Assembly: GCF_030272615.1 (NCBI RefSeq)
Contig: NC_081407.1
Location: forward strand, 152,723,048-152,787,047
Origin: Cryptomeria japonica
Taxonomy: Eukaryota; Streptophyta; Pinopsida; Cupressales; Cupressaceae
DNA length: 64,000 bases
Reading direction: 5' to 3'
Position 1 is the first letter of the stretch; each line of letters begins with the position of its first letter. This document shows positions 41,800 to 53,787 of the stretch, piece by piece. The notes beneath the pieces are model-generated. The model was not told the origin of the DNA. It saw only the letters and a list, made by a program, of their open reading frames with translations, and made no database searches. A program made the position numbers and the translations under genes.

Positions 41800-43046
41800 A
41801 ATGGCTGATTAAATCTTATCCTTTAATTGCTTTTTGACAAACAAATTTGAGGTCAAATTCAGTTAACATCATAACCCATTTTGTTAAGTGTCTAGAAAGA
41901 TCAGTTTTACAAAAGAGATGTTTTCAAGGATCAAATTTTATGATAATATGCATCTCAACATTCAAAATATACTGTCTCAACTTCTAATTTATGAAAACAA
42001 GAGCAAGACATTGCCTTTCTATCACAGTATATCGAACTTTATAATCGAGTAAATTGTGGGTTATATAATAAACCAAACATTCTTTACCATCACTATTATG
42101 TTGTGCCAATAAAGCTACAAGAGCATGAGAAGAATAGATAGTGTAAATAAGGATCTTCTAAAGGTCTTTGACAATCCACATTCCATTGAAAGGTGATGTC
42201 TTTTTTAAGCAACTGAGTAAAAGGGAAAGTCTGATCCACAAGTTGTGATACAAACCTACAAATAAATTAAATTTTTTCTTTTAAGCTTCACAATTGAGAG
42301 ATATTTCAAGTTGGTGGCATGTTCACTATAGCATCTATTTTCTTTGTATCCACCTCAATACCACGATGCAACACTATGAATCCTAATAGTTTTCCACTAT
42401 CCACACAATGACACATTTTTCGAGGATTCAAGCGCATGTTGTATTTGAAAATTCTTTCAAAGATTTGGCAAAGGATCCTAACATGGTCTTGATGAGAGAT
42501 AGAATTAGCTATGATATCATCAACATAATATTCTAAGATTTTATGCATGTAATCACAAAAGATAAGATTCATAGCACATTGATAGGTAACACCAACATTT
42601 TTCAACCCAAAAGGCATCATAACCCAACAAAACATACCCCAAGGAGTGGTGAAAGCGGTTTTGAATTTATCTTGATGGTTAATAAAGATTTGATTATATC
42701 CGAAGAAACCATCCATAAAGGATAACAAAGCATGACCAACAATAGAATCTACTATCAAATTAATGTTTGGAAGTGAAAAATCATCCTTCAAAGAAGCCTT
42801 ATTGAGATCTCAAAAATAAGTGCACATTCTAATCTTGTTATCATGTTTAGCAATGAAAACTATGTTCGAAATCGAAGGGGAATAATCAATAGAGTGAATG
42901 AAGCCATCTTTTAGAAGTTTTTCAATTTCAGCTTTAACAAACAAAACTATTTTTGGATTCATTTTCCTAATCTTTTGCTTCATGGGTTTAGCATTAGGAA
43001 TCAATACAATGTTATGAGTCATAATTTTAGGATCAATGCTAGACAT
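41800..43046 (-). pseudogene. Gypsy-4 reverse transcriptase and first RNase H
   Basis: RT begins IDPKIMTHNIVLIPNAKPMK and KAEIEKLLKDGFIHSIDYSP (42810-43046). After a stop and DLNKAS it continues FSLPNINLIVDSIVGHALL, LSFMDGFFGYNQIF (first Asp), WVMMPFGLKNVGVTYQ and ILEYYVDDIIANS (catalytic D-D). RNase H then shows KECLVYYITHNLLDYKVRYT and LALVF with stops (41980-42120). The enzyme would make cDNA from the element RNA. Catalytic residues are intact but at least four stops kill it. Confidence 0.9.
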
Positions 43047-43070
43047 ATCAAAGTAAATCCAAGTAAATAT

Positions 43071-43883
43071 TTAATGTAATTCATTTAATAATACAATGTA
43101 TTCCTTTTGTTCATCATCACTTAAACACATCCTGATCTTTATGATCTTCTCTTTATTATAAGGATCTATTTTAACATCAATAGTATCACTCACAAGAAGA
43201 TTACTTTGTTGGGGAACATCCATTGGTTGAGGAAATTCATGTAACTTCTCTTCATTATCATCACCTAATTTAGTGTCCTTCCTAAAGTATGCTTCTACAT
43301 TTAAACAATAGGGAAATCCACGATTATGGTGATAACAAGGAAGAGTATCATAAAATCCTAATAACTCAGCCAAAGAATCATTTGTAGAAAAGATATCCAA
43401 GGAAGGTGAATGAGAGTCAAAATCAATGTATTTAGGATGTATTAACAAAAGTGAATTAGAAGAGAAAATGACATTAACATTAAGGGATGGTCTCTTAGAG
43501 GCTTTGGTAAGCTTAAAGGGATTGTATGCAAGTCCAAAAGAAGTTTCACAAACATGATTCTCCAAAGGGACCTTTATCTCTTGTTCATGTGCACCGCAAC
43601 CATTTCCATTTTATCCACTCTTAGCTAAGATGTGAAAACTAGAACCATAAAGAGAAACCATTTTCGTAAGGGAAGAAAAGGCCTCATATGTATGAATGCC
43701 ATAATCAGTTGAAGTAGAAGAAGTTTTGGATTTTGAAGTAGCCACAATGTTGTTAGTAAGTTGTTTAGACAAAGTTGGTTGCTTTTGAGATTCAACCATG
43801 CCATCCTCCCGTTTAGTTTTAGGATCTCTTGGGGGGAATTTATATTCTCCTATAAAAGAAGGTATAAAATCTAAGGACCCCAA
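43071..43883 (-). pseudogene. Gypsy-4 protease-RT linker
   Basis: Two open stretches (43071-43565; 43611-43883) have no catalytic motif. The first ends EKIIKIRMCLSDDEQKEYIV, the standard approach to the RT start in plant gypsy pol (I-K-I-G-x-x-L-x-x-x-x-x-x), so both belong to the long spacer between protease and RT. A stop at 43607-43610 separates them. Confidence 0.65.
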
Positions 43884-44712
43884 TCATCACATAAGAGAAA
43901 TCCTCAGAGGAAGAAGTATCTGTAGGAGGAGATGGTGATTCATTTTTAGAAGAATTAGGAATACTTGAAGAAGAATCAGGAGTACTTGAAGAAGAAGTAA
44001 GAGTACTTGGAGAAGAAGTAGGAGTACTTAGAAAATAAGTAGGAGTACTTGAAGAAGATTTGGAAGATGAAGTTTGCAAACAAGCTTGTAAGTTGGTATT
44101 GGCATGTAAAGTATACATCTTGTTGTTGTAAATGAATTTAACCTGTTTATGAAGAGAAGAGGGAACAACTTGCATACAATGAATCCATGGTCATCCTAAA
44201 AAAATATTGTAGGTAAGAGTATTGGGTATGACATGAATTTATGTAGTTAAAATAATAGGTCCCACCTTAATAGGAAAGGTTATAGTACCCAAAGAAGTTC
44301 TAGCAACAATGTTAAAGCCATCAATAGAAAGAGAATTTGGTTTAATAAGATAAGTATCCACATTTATCTTACACAATAGATCAATGCTACAAACATTAAG
44401 GCCAAAGACTTTGTCGAAAAGGGTTCATCTTATAACATTAACATTAATAAGGATAACAATAATAAGAGGATCATATTGATGTTGAATCTCTTTAGAGGGT
44501 AACTCATCTTGTGCGTACATAATTTGAACTTTAGGTGTTGTAATGGAGTCAATCAAAGAAGCCACACTATCAGGTGTAACTGTATGTAGGAAAAATAAAG
44601 TCTTTAAAGCATCTTGTAATATTCCATGATGTGTGGATTGAGTTTGAATCCCAAAGAGATATATTGGTGGGAGTAGCTTTAAGTTGTTCAATAAGATCAT
44701 ATTCTTTACCAA
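43884..44712 (-). pseudogene. Gypsy-4 aspartic protease with Ser-rich repeat
   Basis: The reading KEIQHQYDPLIIVILINVN leads to TLFDKVFGLNVCSIDLL, where the usual LDNGSGLNVC active site has become FDKVFGLN, so it is inactive. ARTSLGTITFPIKVGPII and TYNIFLG-PWIHCMQVVPSS follow (flap and LLGRPW region, one stop). Downstream, 43960-44060 carries five copies of a 21-bp unit (agtacttgaagaagaagtag on the plus strand), coding an S/T/P heptad in element sense. Such an in-frame codon repeat is a typical spacer. Confidence 0.8.
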
Positions 44713-45217
44713 GATGTTGTGATATACAAGGTGCTATTGGAAGAATATGATGAGAAGTAGGAAGTTAAGAAGGGATAACCGGAGGAGGATTATGTTGCCT
44801 ATTGTTTCTTGTATTATATGTGTGAGCAATCAAATTATAACTCTGTTAGGTAATTTCTTTAGCATACTCATAGGGACTCTTAGTGGGATATCCTCCTTGC
44901 ATAGTGATAATTGGTATGTTAGGGGTGCAAAAGGCACCATTAGTATAACCAAATTGAACCACAAAGAGAGACTTGTTGAAAGGTTGAGAATTTGGAGGAC
45001 TAGCACCTTGAACCACAAAGAGGGGTTTATTAGGAGGTGTTTGAAAGTTATGTTCATTTACATTTATCATGTTAATCAATCTTTTAGATGTTTGAAGAAG
45101 TTTTAGTAGAAATGAAATCATTGAGAAGATCATCTATCATAGCATAGTCATGACTACTAAATGGCTTATGTTTGGATTGGAAAGGAGGTAAATCATCATA
45201 AATAGGATTTTCATAAA

Positions 45218-45472
45218 TCACCATGTTATAGATTTGAAGGATGATTTGATAGGGATGACTTTATGAGAAGAGTCATTTAACTTATCTTCATCACCACTAC
45301 AAAATGACATAGTAACTATGTTGATTAGTCTTTGGAAAAATTTTGGTTTAGAAGGTTTGGAATAAATAAACTCATCAAGAGCTTCATCAAGTTCTTGCTT
45401 ACTAAATGTATAATCATCATAAGAAAATGCATTATCATATGAATAAAAATCTTGCAAATAAATATCCACCAT
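45218..45472 (-). pseudogene. Gypsy-4 5' ORF of unknown function
   Basis: 84 codons start MVDIYLQDFYSYDNAFSYDD near the 5' side of the element, acidic and aromatic-rich, ending IKSSFKSITW. It stands where gag should start but has no capsid motif. Between it and the protease, 44713-45217 is open only in short pieces; a gag deletion is likely. Confidence 0.4.
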
Positions 45473-45935
45473 GATTGAAACACTAACTTTGGAAATGAAA
45501 AGAGCATATTAAATTTAACAACACACAATGCAATAAAAATATTTTTGAGAATTTTATGTTTTTGTTATAAAAGAAATAGGCAATAATAATATCTAATCAA
45601 AAAATGAAAATGTAAGAAGGTCGAGTTCATGAAAATGTGATGGATAAAAATGGAATCGGGTAGTTTAGGACCTAATTCTAATTTCATTCATACATTAGAA
45701 TATGAAAGAACCTAAGAAAGTGATCCTCTTTGACTAACTCTTGTGAAAGAGAGTCAAGGGATACTTTTAGGGTTTCTATTCCTTCGTTGATATGAACGAG
45801 AATGTACTAAATGTAGGAGAATGCAAGGCTAAGCTAATAAGATGAATGAAAAGAACTATAACAACAATAATAATAGTATGATATAGACAAAAAACTAGGA
45901 CAAAAAGTATAGATATGAGAATAAGGATCCGATGT
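45473..45935 (-). other. Gypsy-4 leader
   Basis: AT-rich sequence of some 460 bases between primer-binding site and first ORF, much shorter than the leaders of gypsy-1, -2 and -3. No array and no copy of the conserved leader block was seen. Confidence 0.5.
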
Positions 45936-45950
45936 GCACCTGTGACACCA
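45936..45950 (-). promoter_or_regulatory. Gypsy-4 primer-binding site (tentative)
   Basis: Element-sense tggtgtcacaggtgc lies three bases after an LTR ending ggctca. It begins with TGG as required; the tRNA was not identified. Confidence 0.5.
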
Positions 45951-45953
45951 AAT

Positions 45954-47290
45954 TGAGCCTAATTTGACAGGACCAAGGCGCTGGATGCCTTGGTCTTAGA
46001 AACTGGGTTGAGCTGCCAACTAGAGGAGTGAATTTTGAGCCTATTTTGAGTTTCCTATAAAATCCAAGGATAACTAAGCAAGACCATGGAATGGAGAGCT
46101 GTGCTCTTGGAGGAATAGGGCATGGGGTGCCTTGGTCCTTGAGATCCAAGTCCAAATTCTAATACTAGGTATGTGCCTATTTGTTGAGATCTCTTGGAAA
46201 TTGATCGTTGTGAAGAAAACCTATAATTACACCTTCAAGATAGAAAATGGTGTGTTTGTGGCTATATAGGGGTTTTCCTTATTAAAACCCATTGTTTTGA
46301 TGATTTCCACCTCCACAAATAAACGATATTGTATTGAAAAGTGTGTGTACCCTAGAATCTCATGTGTTTATAAAATTCTAATGAGCTAAATGCAAACTAG
46401 AGTTCTACCCTATAGTTTGAGTAAAACCATAAAATGAGTGTAATGCAAATGCTTCAAATCACAAATACAATATGGATCTAAAGAAATAATGCAAATCTAA
46501 AAATCATTATTATGTAGATCTGAAACTCAAATTATATATATGAAAACAACATGAAACCATACCAAATCCTAAGGAGAAGGTACAAGCCAATCAATAGTCA
46601 GTGATCTCCTTATTATTATTCAATATCTCCTAAATATTATATGGTTGATAAAAATGTTGATGAAGACTTCATTGATGCATTCTAATTTAGACTTCACACA
46701 AAGCTACCCTTTCACTTCACAAGGATCTCCTTTCAAATTGCTAGATTAGGATCCTTAAATGAGGGAAAGAAAGTCTTTATATATGAAACCCTAATTTTAA
46801 ATTTGATAATAGGCTGACTTAAAATTGATAAAAATTGTGACAAAGCGAGATTTGGACATTATAATACTGCCAAATTAAGCTCCTGAAATTCAGGAAAAAA
46901 AGTTCGGGCCTAGGTAGTATACTACCTGGTCCAACTAGCTTTTATTTTTATTTTCTGGGGATGTGAGATATCATGGTTATAAAGTCAAATCCAACATAGT
47001 AGGTCAATCCAAGATGTGTAGATATGCAAAAAATGTGCTTTGAATATTGAAATTAGGACATTATTAGGATTAATTTAAAATAAAATAAAAAGGGGCACAC
47101 CTAGTGTTAAGGGCCTAATTTTATGATATGTGAATTAATGAAAGAGGACTTTACATTTAATTAAATTAATAATTAAATGCCTAAAGAATCCCTTTAAATT
47201 GAAAATTAAATGGGACACACTAAGGCAGGTGCTAACCTAAGCATGGAATTGGACAACCCTAATTAGGGGTGTACAATTTACAATGCTACA
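45954..47290 (-). repeat. Gypsy-4 5' LTR
   Basis: In element sense it starts tgtagcattgtaaattgtac (47290) and ends attaggctca at 45954, about 1.34 kb, with a TATA-like box at 46776-46785. Near the 3' end, ccttggtc words repeat (about 45964, 45991 and 46133). No partner LTR is present, so the boundaries rest on terminal TG/CA and the adjacent primer-binding site. Confidence 0.6.
46776..46785 (-). promoter_or_regulatory. TATA-like box of gypsy-4 LTR
   Basis: Element-sense catatataaag mid-LTR. It is supported by motif and location only. Confidence 0.5.
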
Positions 47291-48149
47291 ATAGGTTTTA
47301 GTTTCCTTCTGCATTTTTGCTAGCTCTTCCTATGTTTGGAAGCATTTTGTTGCATTTTTGTCAATTTATTGTTATGTTTTTGAATATTTCTTACATTTTT
47401 CATTATGTTTATGCATTTATGTTCTATTCTAGATTCCACATTTTTTAGATTTAGGTTGTTTTGAGCTAACCCTAGGTACTAATAAGGTGTGCAACTAAGA
47501 TATTAGGTATCTAAAAAGATAAAAATCATAAAAAAGAGAAATAATAATTTGTAAATTCAATTTTAACCTTCCATTTACTTTCAACATCGTGTGTTTGCAT
47601 AGATTATATCAGATTTTATTTTCTTAATGTTAATAAACAAATATCTTTCATGTTTGGCGTGCTTGCAATCTATGGGTGGACCCAAATTGTTACATGTGTA
47701 TCCTCTCCCCTCAACTTTGTGGACCTTGGTTGGAAGAGAAATGTGTAATGATGGCCATTTTTTCTTTTAGTAAGATTCTTGCCAAGGGATTTCATCCTCT
47801 TAAGGTTTGACCTCAAGCACATAATCTCCAGTAGGCTATAAAAAGGGACAAAAGCAAAAGCTCAAGTCCAAACTGATTACACCTTAGTGGCTATTTCCTA
47901 TGTGTTCCCTAGTGATGCAAGACACATAAGGCGAGGACTTGGGTTTGGTTATAACCATCAAACACATACAAGGTCTCAATGTGCTATTGTCCCATGAACT
48001 GATAGTTTTGGAGCTCTTACTATGAACTATTTTGTGTTTAGGGGCCAGCCTATCAACATCACTTGATTGGTACAAGGGATGTAAATCGCACCATGAAGAC
48101 ACTCCACATGTACCTCCCATTGTAAGATAAAAATCCCTCATTTTATAAG
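47291..48149 (+). other. Intervening repeat-derived DNA, possible old gypsy leader
   Basis: No ORF or domain is recognised. At about 47655-47690 the words tttggcgtgc and gggtggaccc resemble the primer-binding region of gypsy-1 (ttttggcacgcccggtggga), so this could be the remnant of a plus-strand gypsy LTR end and leader. The rest is unassigned. Confidence 0.3.
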
Positions 48150-49421
48150 CGTAGACACATAAATCTGTCCACTCAATTAAATAAATATTTCATATTTGTT
48201 TAATGCAATAATGTTCTTCTATTAATTAAATTCATAATTAATTAATTCCATTTTAATCCTCTCTGTTCTAACTTAATTAAATAAATTTCATTAATTTTTA
48301 AATTAAAATTCTAACTATAGTCCAAATATTAAATTAATTGATAAATTTATTTAATTCCCCTTTCCTCTCATTTAAGTAAATTAAACATTTATTTAAATGT
48401 CTAACCAAATCCCTATTTGAATAAATCAATATTTATTTAAAAAATCCTCCCATCCACTTGCATTCTCCTACAAATGCAAGTTGCACCATTTATTTTGAAT
48501 AAATGAATTATTTATTTAAAAGTCCCTAAATCCCGACCCACTTGCTCATTAACCTTCTTCTAGATTCTTCTAAGCCCTTCTAAATTAGCCTAAACCCCCT
48601 TGTAATCACTTGCACAATCCTAAACCCAAGTTAACCCCAAACCCATCATCTCACTCATTTAAGACTCTTATAGAATCTTAAATGCTTCCCTTCTTCAACA
48701 CCCTAACTCACATGGGTCTTGTCCCTTTAGTCAAGGCTTAACCATGGGTAAACCTTGCACAAGGGTTTACCCATTGGATAATAAATTTATCCAATAACCC
48801 AACCACATAAGGTTACCCTCATGTCCTCTGAAGCATTTAATGCTTCGTCTCTCTCCTCTCAAGCCCTCTCATGATGCCACTTGTCACCAAGGTAATGGTG
48901 GAAGTTGCAAACATGGATTGATGATCATGGAATCCTAGCCCTTGCTAAGCCAAATCAATCTTGACCATTCAATCAACCATTTTGCTTATAAAAGGAGTCT
49001 CATTCCTCAAGCAAAGAAGGGAGCATTGTGAGCATTGTTACTATAGTTGCATAAGCATTTTACTTAAGATTAATGATATCATGTCTATTTGTGCATTTGC
49101 ATAGCAATAGGATTTCATTCTCAACCACATTCAATCCTTTATTTGGCATCCATGGCTTCATGCTAAAACCCAGGGCTACACTCAAGCAAGCTTTGGATCT
49201 TGGACAAGAGAAGAACAAGGGAGAGGCAACAAGAACACAATGGGAGCATCTTAGGTAGTCTCTTTTCTCTTCTTTTCATTTGTTTTGCTTTCATTTGTGT
49301 GCTTTTTAATCTCTTTTGATATGTATGTGAATATTTTGAAGTTCATTTGTTTTGGTTGAAACTAACTTATTGATGACTTGAACTTTGTTGTTTTTGGCTT
49401 GTTCCCCTTTCATGTGCATCA
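48150..49421 (+). repeat. Gypsy-3 5' LTR
   Basis: Starts cgtagacacataaatctgtc (TGTAGACACC with changes) and ends catgtgcatca, 1272 bases, with the primer-binding site four bases later. The first 370 bases hold AT-rich partly palindromic words with aaataaat and atttattt; a TATA-like cttataaaag is at 48985-48994. Confidence 0.8.
48985..48994 (+). promoter_or_regulatory. TATA-like box of gypsy-3 LTR
   Basis: The sequence cttataaaag followed by gagtctcattcctcaag resembles the promoter position in gypsy-1 (tctatataagg then agatgcttcct). Motif and relative position support it. Confidence 0.6.
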
Positions 49422-49424
49422 TTT

Positions 49425-49442
49425 TGGCGCCCACCATGGGGC
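49425..49442 (+). promoter_or_regulatory. Gypsy-3 primer-binding site
   Basis: The word tggcgcccaccatggggc follows the LTR closely and is a well-known form of plant gypsy primer-binding sites. The exact tRNA is not assigned. Confidence 0.8.
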
Positions 49443-49519
49443 TTGAGTCCCATCATCAACACTAAAAAGTTAAAATTTTCACTAAAAATTTTGAACTTGA
49501 AGATTTTCCACGCATAGTT

Positions 49520-49715
49520 CGCGTTTTAGTGCATTTGACACACGGTTTAGCACTTTTGTCATGCAGGTTTCAACACTTTTGTAACTTCTATTAGTGTTGT
49601 TGTAATATTCTGGTGCTTTTGTCCTTTCTTTTAGCGCTTTTGTCTCAGTTTTAGTGCTATTGTTCTCTTTGTCAGCGCTTTTGTTTTCATTAGAATAATG
49701 CTTTTGTAACGAGCA
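49520..49715 (+). repeat. Leader motif array of gypsy-3, eight copies of AGCGCTTTTGTC
   Basis: Copies include tagcacttttgtc, tagcgcttttgtc, tggtgcttttgtc, cagcgcttttgtt and weaker ones, spaced 15-30 bases, starting about 100 nt after the primer-binding site. Gypsy-1's element-sense word agcgtttgtgtc agrees with agcgcttttgtc at 10 of 12 places, and its array A occupies the same place after its own primer-binding site. Confidence 0.8.
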
Positions 49716-52122
49716 AAGAGCTAATTTGTGTAACACAAAAGAATTTTTTAGGCTTGTGAGCCCACAAAATTGCCTAATATTTTGAGGGTTTTGCAGGTGC
49801 TAATGTTGCTTGCAGGTTTAAGGGAGTTAGTTTAAGTTTGTTTTAACTTTTATTTCAAGTTTTTTTTTGTTACAAAAGGGACTTAAAAAGATTTCACCTT
49901 TCATTTTTGGAAGGTTTTAAAATGAATCACACATTTCTTTTGGTGCTCTTTAAAAATAATTTCATTTTTCCTTGGTGCGTAAAAATAACCTCATCTTTCA
50001 TTTTCTTGCAAAAGGTTAAAAAAACAACAAACAAAACCCTTATTTTTGCAAATAGATCACACTTATCTTGGTGCAATATAAAAAGAACAAACAAATTTCA
50101 TTTCTTGTTACAAAGGGTAAAAAGAACAACTCACATGTCATTTTGCAAGGTGAAAAGAACAAGCCATATTTCCATTCTTGCAAGGTTTTTTCCCAAAGTT
50201 TTTCAAGGTTCAAAGTATTGCAATTTTTGATTAAAAAAGAACACTTCATTTTGCTATCTTGGATATAAATAACATCATGTTTGTTGGAACAACATTCCTA
50301 AATATCTAATAGAGCACATTGCAATGATGGAATAAAAAGAACAAAAATGGTCTATTGTGCTTCAAAAGTGATAGGTATATGCTCTCCCCTTAATTGGGTG
50401 ATAAAAATCCAAACTCACTCTTGGTTTTCCTTTATTGCAATTAAGATAAATCCTTTAGCAGGCCTGCCCTCTTGAGAAGCCCATAAGGCTGATGAGAGGG
50501 GAATGACCTAAGTGGGGAACGACTAACGCCAAGTATTCCAACCCACTATAATCAAATGTAGATTGTGATAAAAATTACATGCAACGGTTTTTCTCATTGA
50601 TTATCCTTCCCCCAATATCCTTGAGATACATAAAGCCTTTGTTCTAAAGGTTGGGACGCCTCCTCAAGGAGTTTATCATTGAAGACCGAACGAAATCCAT
50701 ACTAAATATCTTTAAGAGTAGAAGCCTCACTAAGTCAGTTATCCAAACATTTGTAATATCATAGTGCAAGGGTGGGAAGACACTCACCATACATATCCCA
50801 AGAAAATGATCCAATTGAGGAGCAATTCTCTTTGGTTCAACTTTTGGAAAAAGGAAAAAAAAAGGGTGCACCCTTGGGTGTGACAACGTTGTTTGAGCTG
50901 AAGGAGTATCACAATGTGGGATATGATATTAGGAATGAACTTTTTGATGATAGAAGAGTCTAACTGATTTGTATTTTGATTGTTCAAAACCTATGAAAAC
51001 AAAAGAGGATTTGAAAATATCAAAGAGGACTTGAAAAGATCCTAAACATGCACATTTCATCGAATTCAATCCAAAGTTATCAAGAAAAGAAGTGTTTATA
51101 TGTGCCTGTGTGCTTGATGTGTCTAATCAAACATTTAAAACAAGTTACAGCCCAACAAAAATCTAAATAAACAAATCACAAATGTGTCATATCATCAAAT
51201 CCCTTAATCATATCAAGAAATCCATCTATCATCATCTTGAGAAGAAGAAACCTAACCAAAAAGAGATCTTAAAGAAGAGAAAATTTCTCTACATAAACCA
51301 CAAACTCTTGTTTAAACATCGAACATTCCTTCACCATTTTCATGATTATCTACATGGTCATGGACATGAGTTTGATGAGGAATCTTTAAAAACATGTGCC
51401 TTTCAACAAATATCCGCCTTGTACCAATCTCTCAATAGAAGTGGTAAAATCTCATTGTCATATCTACCTCAACCAAAAATCACCTATTGAGTCATTTTCC
51501 ATCTAGGGTAGTATTTCATCAACTCATCTTCTAAATCTCATCCATTATCTTATATTCCACAACTCACAATCACTTAGAAGAAATTCCAAGGTTTCACATT
51601 TCCTCTTCTTCATCATCATTATAAAAACACATCTTTCACATTTCATTTTCTTCATTCTTTAGTCAAAACACACCTTCCATATTACACTCATTCCAAAACA
51701 TCAACAATCCATTCAACTCTCATTTCACAAAGTGGTTTTGTCCTTAGTTATTTTTGGATATTGCTAATCACATCAACATAAATACTCTCTAGCATGTCTC
51801 GACATCTAGGATCAATCATCCTAAGGGGCATTAATAAGCATCATAGATAGGTTAAAACAAGCTTTTGAGTGCATCCTCTCATGGCTGGGTAGCTTGTGGC
51901 TTGTTACAACACAAACCTTGATACACCTCATCTTATAATTGTTGAAAATCAAGCAAGCAATCTTAAAGAGGAATTTGTTAAACATCCAACCCTTAGTACA
52001 AGAGTTCACTCATCCACAAACATTTCATACTCATCATCACCATCATCAAATCTTGGAACCATAAGAGGAGATCAACCACCCACTCTTCACTCATCTCACT
52101 TCCACAGAAATGAACTTCAAAC
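49716..52122 (+). other. Gypsy-3 leader, remaining part
   Basis: AT-rich sequence with repeated words such as aaaaagaacaa and cttgcaaggt (49900-50260), a stretch of repeated catttc/cacttc words (51180-51780) and the conserved block (50457-50552). No ORF with a known domain is present. Gag begins at 52123. Confidence 0.55.
50457..50552 (+). other. Conserved leader block, gypsy-3 copy
   Basis: Ordered words agcaggcctgccctcttgag, gagaggggaatgacctaagt and tattccaacccactataatc match gypsy-1 (minus, 7809-7916) and gypsy-2 (35268-35383). Confidence 0.75.
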
Positions 52123-52605
52123 ATGGCTAGGACTAGGTATCAAAGTCAGAGACACCAACAAAATAAAATATTGAAAGAGGAAGAAAACCTCAACCCCTTT
52201 CATCATATAGAATTTTCTAGGGGAGAAGACCCAAAAACTCCTACACAAGTGGAAATAGAAGAAGAAACTAGTAATCCTAGGTTCAAAAAACTTTTTGATG
52301 AGATTCTTAAAGGGAATGCTAATGCCCATTTCTTAAGACTTTCTCAAGAGGGTGCAAATATCCCTTTAAACTTTGACGTATCATAACTTAGGGATGCACC
52401 AGAAAAAGCCCAACACAATCATCAAGAAGAAATAAATCAAGACAACAGGAGATCGAGGAATACCCACAATTATGACGACAACAACTATCAACAAGGGAAT
52501 GTGTCGCCTCCCACAGAAATGGATATGTTGAGGAAACAAGTATAAGACCTCGCCCAACAATTAAATTCAAGGAGGACACAAAAGAGATATGCTCTTGAAG
52601 ATTTA
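52123..52605 (+). pseudogene. Gypsy-3 gag, N-terminal part
   Basis: The start MARTRYQSQRHQQNK at 52123 matches the basic start of gypsy-1 Gag (MVETRLQKSRREAKE). Residues about 50-87 (FKKLFDEILKGNANAHFLRL then SQEGANIPLNFDVS) align with gypsy-1 residues about 87-125. A stop at 52384-52386 follows, then a charged, Q/N-rich stretch ending YALEDL, where the gypsy-1 text continues CPYPFDKRIP. Copia-A inserted exactly there. The capsid core is absent from the window. Confidence 0.75.
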
Positions 52606-53718
52606 TGTATTGGCAAGAGACACTGCATAGGTTATCTAATGTTTTCATTGATGGCAACCCAAGTCAGTGATGCCATCTGCATTGCTATATGTGATCCTAC
52701 CGGAAGTCAGATTCAAGATTGATTCAAGTCCGACAAGCTAGAATAGAGCCTCTGACGATGTTGTTCATTTTGGTTGATACATCTTTTTTGGTTAACATCT
52801 TGTGTTGTGGATCAGTTTGTAGGTTGATGGATGTCTGGACAACTTATTCCAAAGTTTTAGCCTCCAGTGATGATTAGTGTTTGAGTTAGAAGCTTTGGTA
52901 TATCGATTTTCAATTTATCAATGCAGGATAGTCAACTTGTGTCGATAATCCTTATGAGGAATATATGGATCAATTTGGGTGATTATTTTTGTCGTCTAGG
53001 TATTTATTCTTATGGTTGTGGTAGCATGTGGAAAATTATTTTGTTTCATTTTGTTATTTGAGTTTGGATTGAGCCGACAGTATGCACACGTTTCATAATA
53101 TGGTAAGTGATATTGATTTCGACATGTGGTTGATTTAATAACTTGTTGCATATATATATATATATATAAGTGATGTATTTTATCATTTTAGTGTGTGTGG
53201 TGAATTAAAAAAGGTGTTGGTGATTGATTGTGCACAATTGCATGTGTGCAGATTAGAGATTTATGCTCTGAATCAGAGCAGAATAGTGGAATAGAGCAGT
53301 ATAAGGTAGAATATGAAAAATTTGTGTAATGTGCTTAACCAAAAATATAATCAAGCATTTGTAGATGCTATTATTTAGTTCATGTACTTCAGTAATCTTA
53401 TGTAACTTAGTTGTAGGCAATGAGCCTCTCTTTTGAGCAATGAGCTCTAGGCAGTGTGCCTGAATGCATATGCATTCCATTGTAAAACTTTATATTTGAG
53501 TATACTCTTCTTGTGGGTCTCAACCCCACCATGGTTTTCCCCTTGATCGAGTTTTTCACATATAAAATCTCGGTGTTATGGTGTTGTGGTTTCTTGTGTT
53601 GTGTTCTTTCATATTTGTTTTGATTAAGTGTATTAAGTGGTTGGATGAATAGATTAACAAAGTTAAAATTTGCAGAACATTGATTCACCCCCCCTCTCAT
53701 TGTTCCTTAATTCCAACA
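52606..53718 (+). repeat. Copia-A 5' LTR
   Basis: From tgtattggcaagagacactg to cttaattccaaca, 1113 bases, similar throughout to 60293-61363. It contains a (TA) run at about 53152-53168, part of its TATA region, that is shorter in the 3' LTR. The gattcacccccc word near its end is shared by many copia LTRs here. Confidence 0.9.
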
Positions 53719-53719
53719 A

Positions 53720-53733
53720 TTGGTATTAGAGCT
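53720..53733 (+). promoter_or_regulatory. Copia-A primer-binding site
   Basis: The word ttggtattagagct follows the LTR by about one base and is a near match to the tRNA-Met site TGGTATCAGAGC. Confidence 0.85.
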
Positions 53734-53787
53734 TAGTTCCTTGGAAGAAGTTTAACAACTTGAGGAAGATCTGGGAAGGTGGTGCAA

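Larger units (their letters stand above)
41260..47290 (-). mobile_element. Tat-type Ty3/gypsy element gypsy-4, 3' part lost
   Basis: Minus-strand order is LTR (45954-47290), primer-binding site, a short 5' ORF, protease, linker, RT, RNase H and a second RNase H, where it stops at the copia-D insertion (41259/41260). Integrase and 3' LTR should lie beyond copia-D but are not found on its other side, so they were deleted. The gag capsid is also missing between 44712 and 45218. Two successive RNase H regions are the hallmark of the Tat lineage (established knowledge). Confidence 0.8.
48150..52605 (+). mobile_element. Ty3/gypsy element gypsy-3, 5' part
   Basis: LTR, primer-binding site, a 2.7-kb leader with motif array and conserved block, and the start of gag are present. 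At 52605 the gag is interrupted by copia-A. The next 11 bases of gypsy-3 (61364-61374, matching the codons for DLCPY) appear on the far side before copia-B interrupts again. It is related to gypsy-1 by LTR start, leader features and Gag. Confidence 0.85.

Noticed and set aside
51182-51490. 102-codon plus-strand ORF with H/K/L-rich text as a small gene
   Set aside because: It lies in the gypsy-3 leader within repeated catttc/cacttc text and has no domain or conserved counterpart in gypsy-1 or gypsy-2.
53148-53170. (TA) microsatellite as a separate feature
   Set aside because: It is part of the copia-A LTR and its shorter form is present in the 3' LTR.
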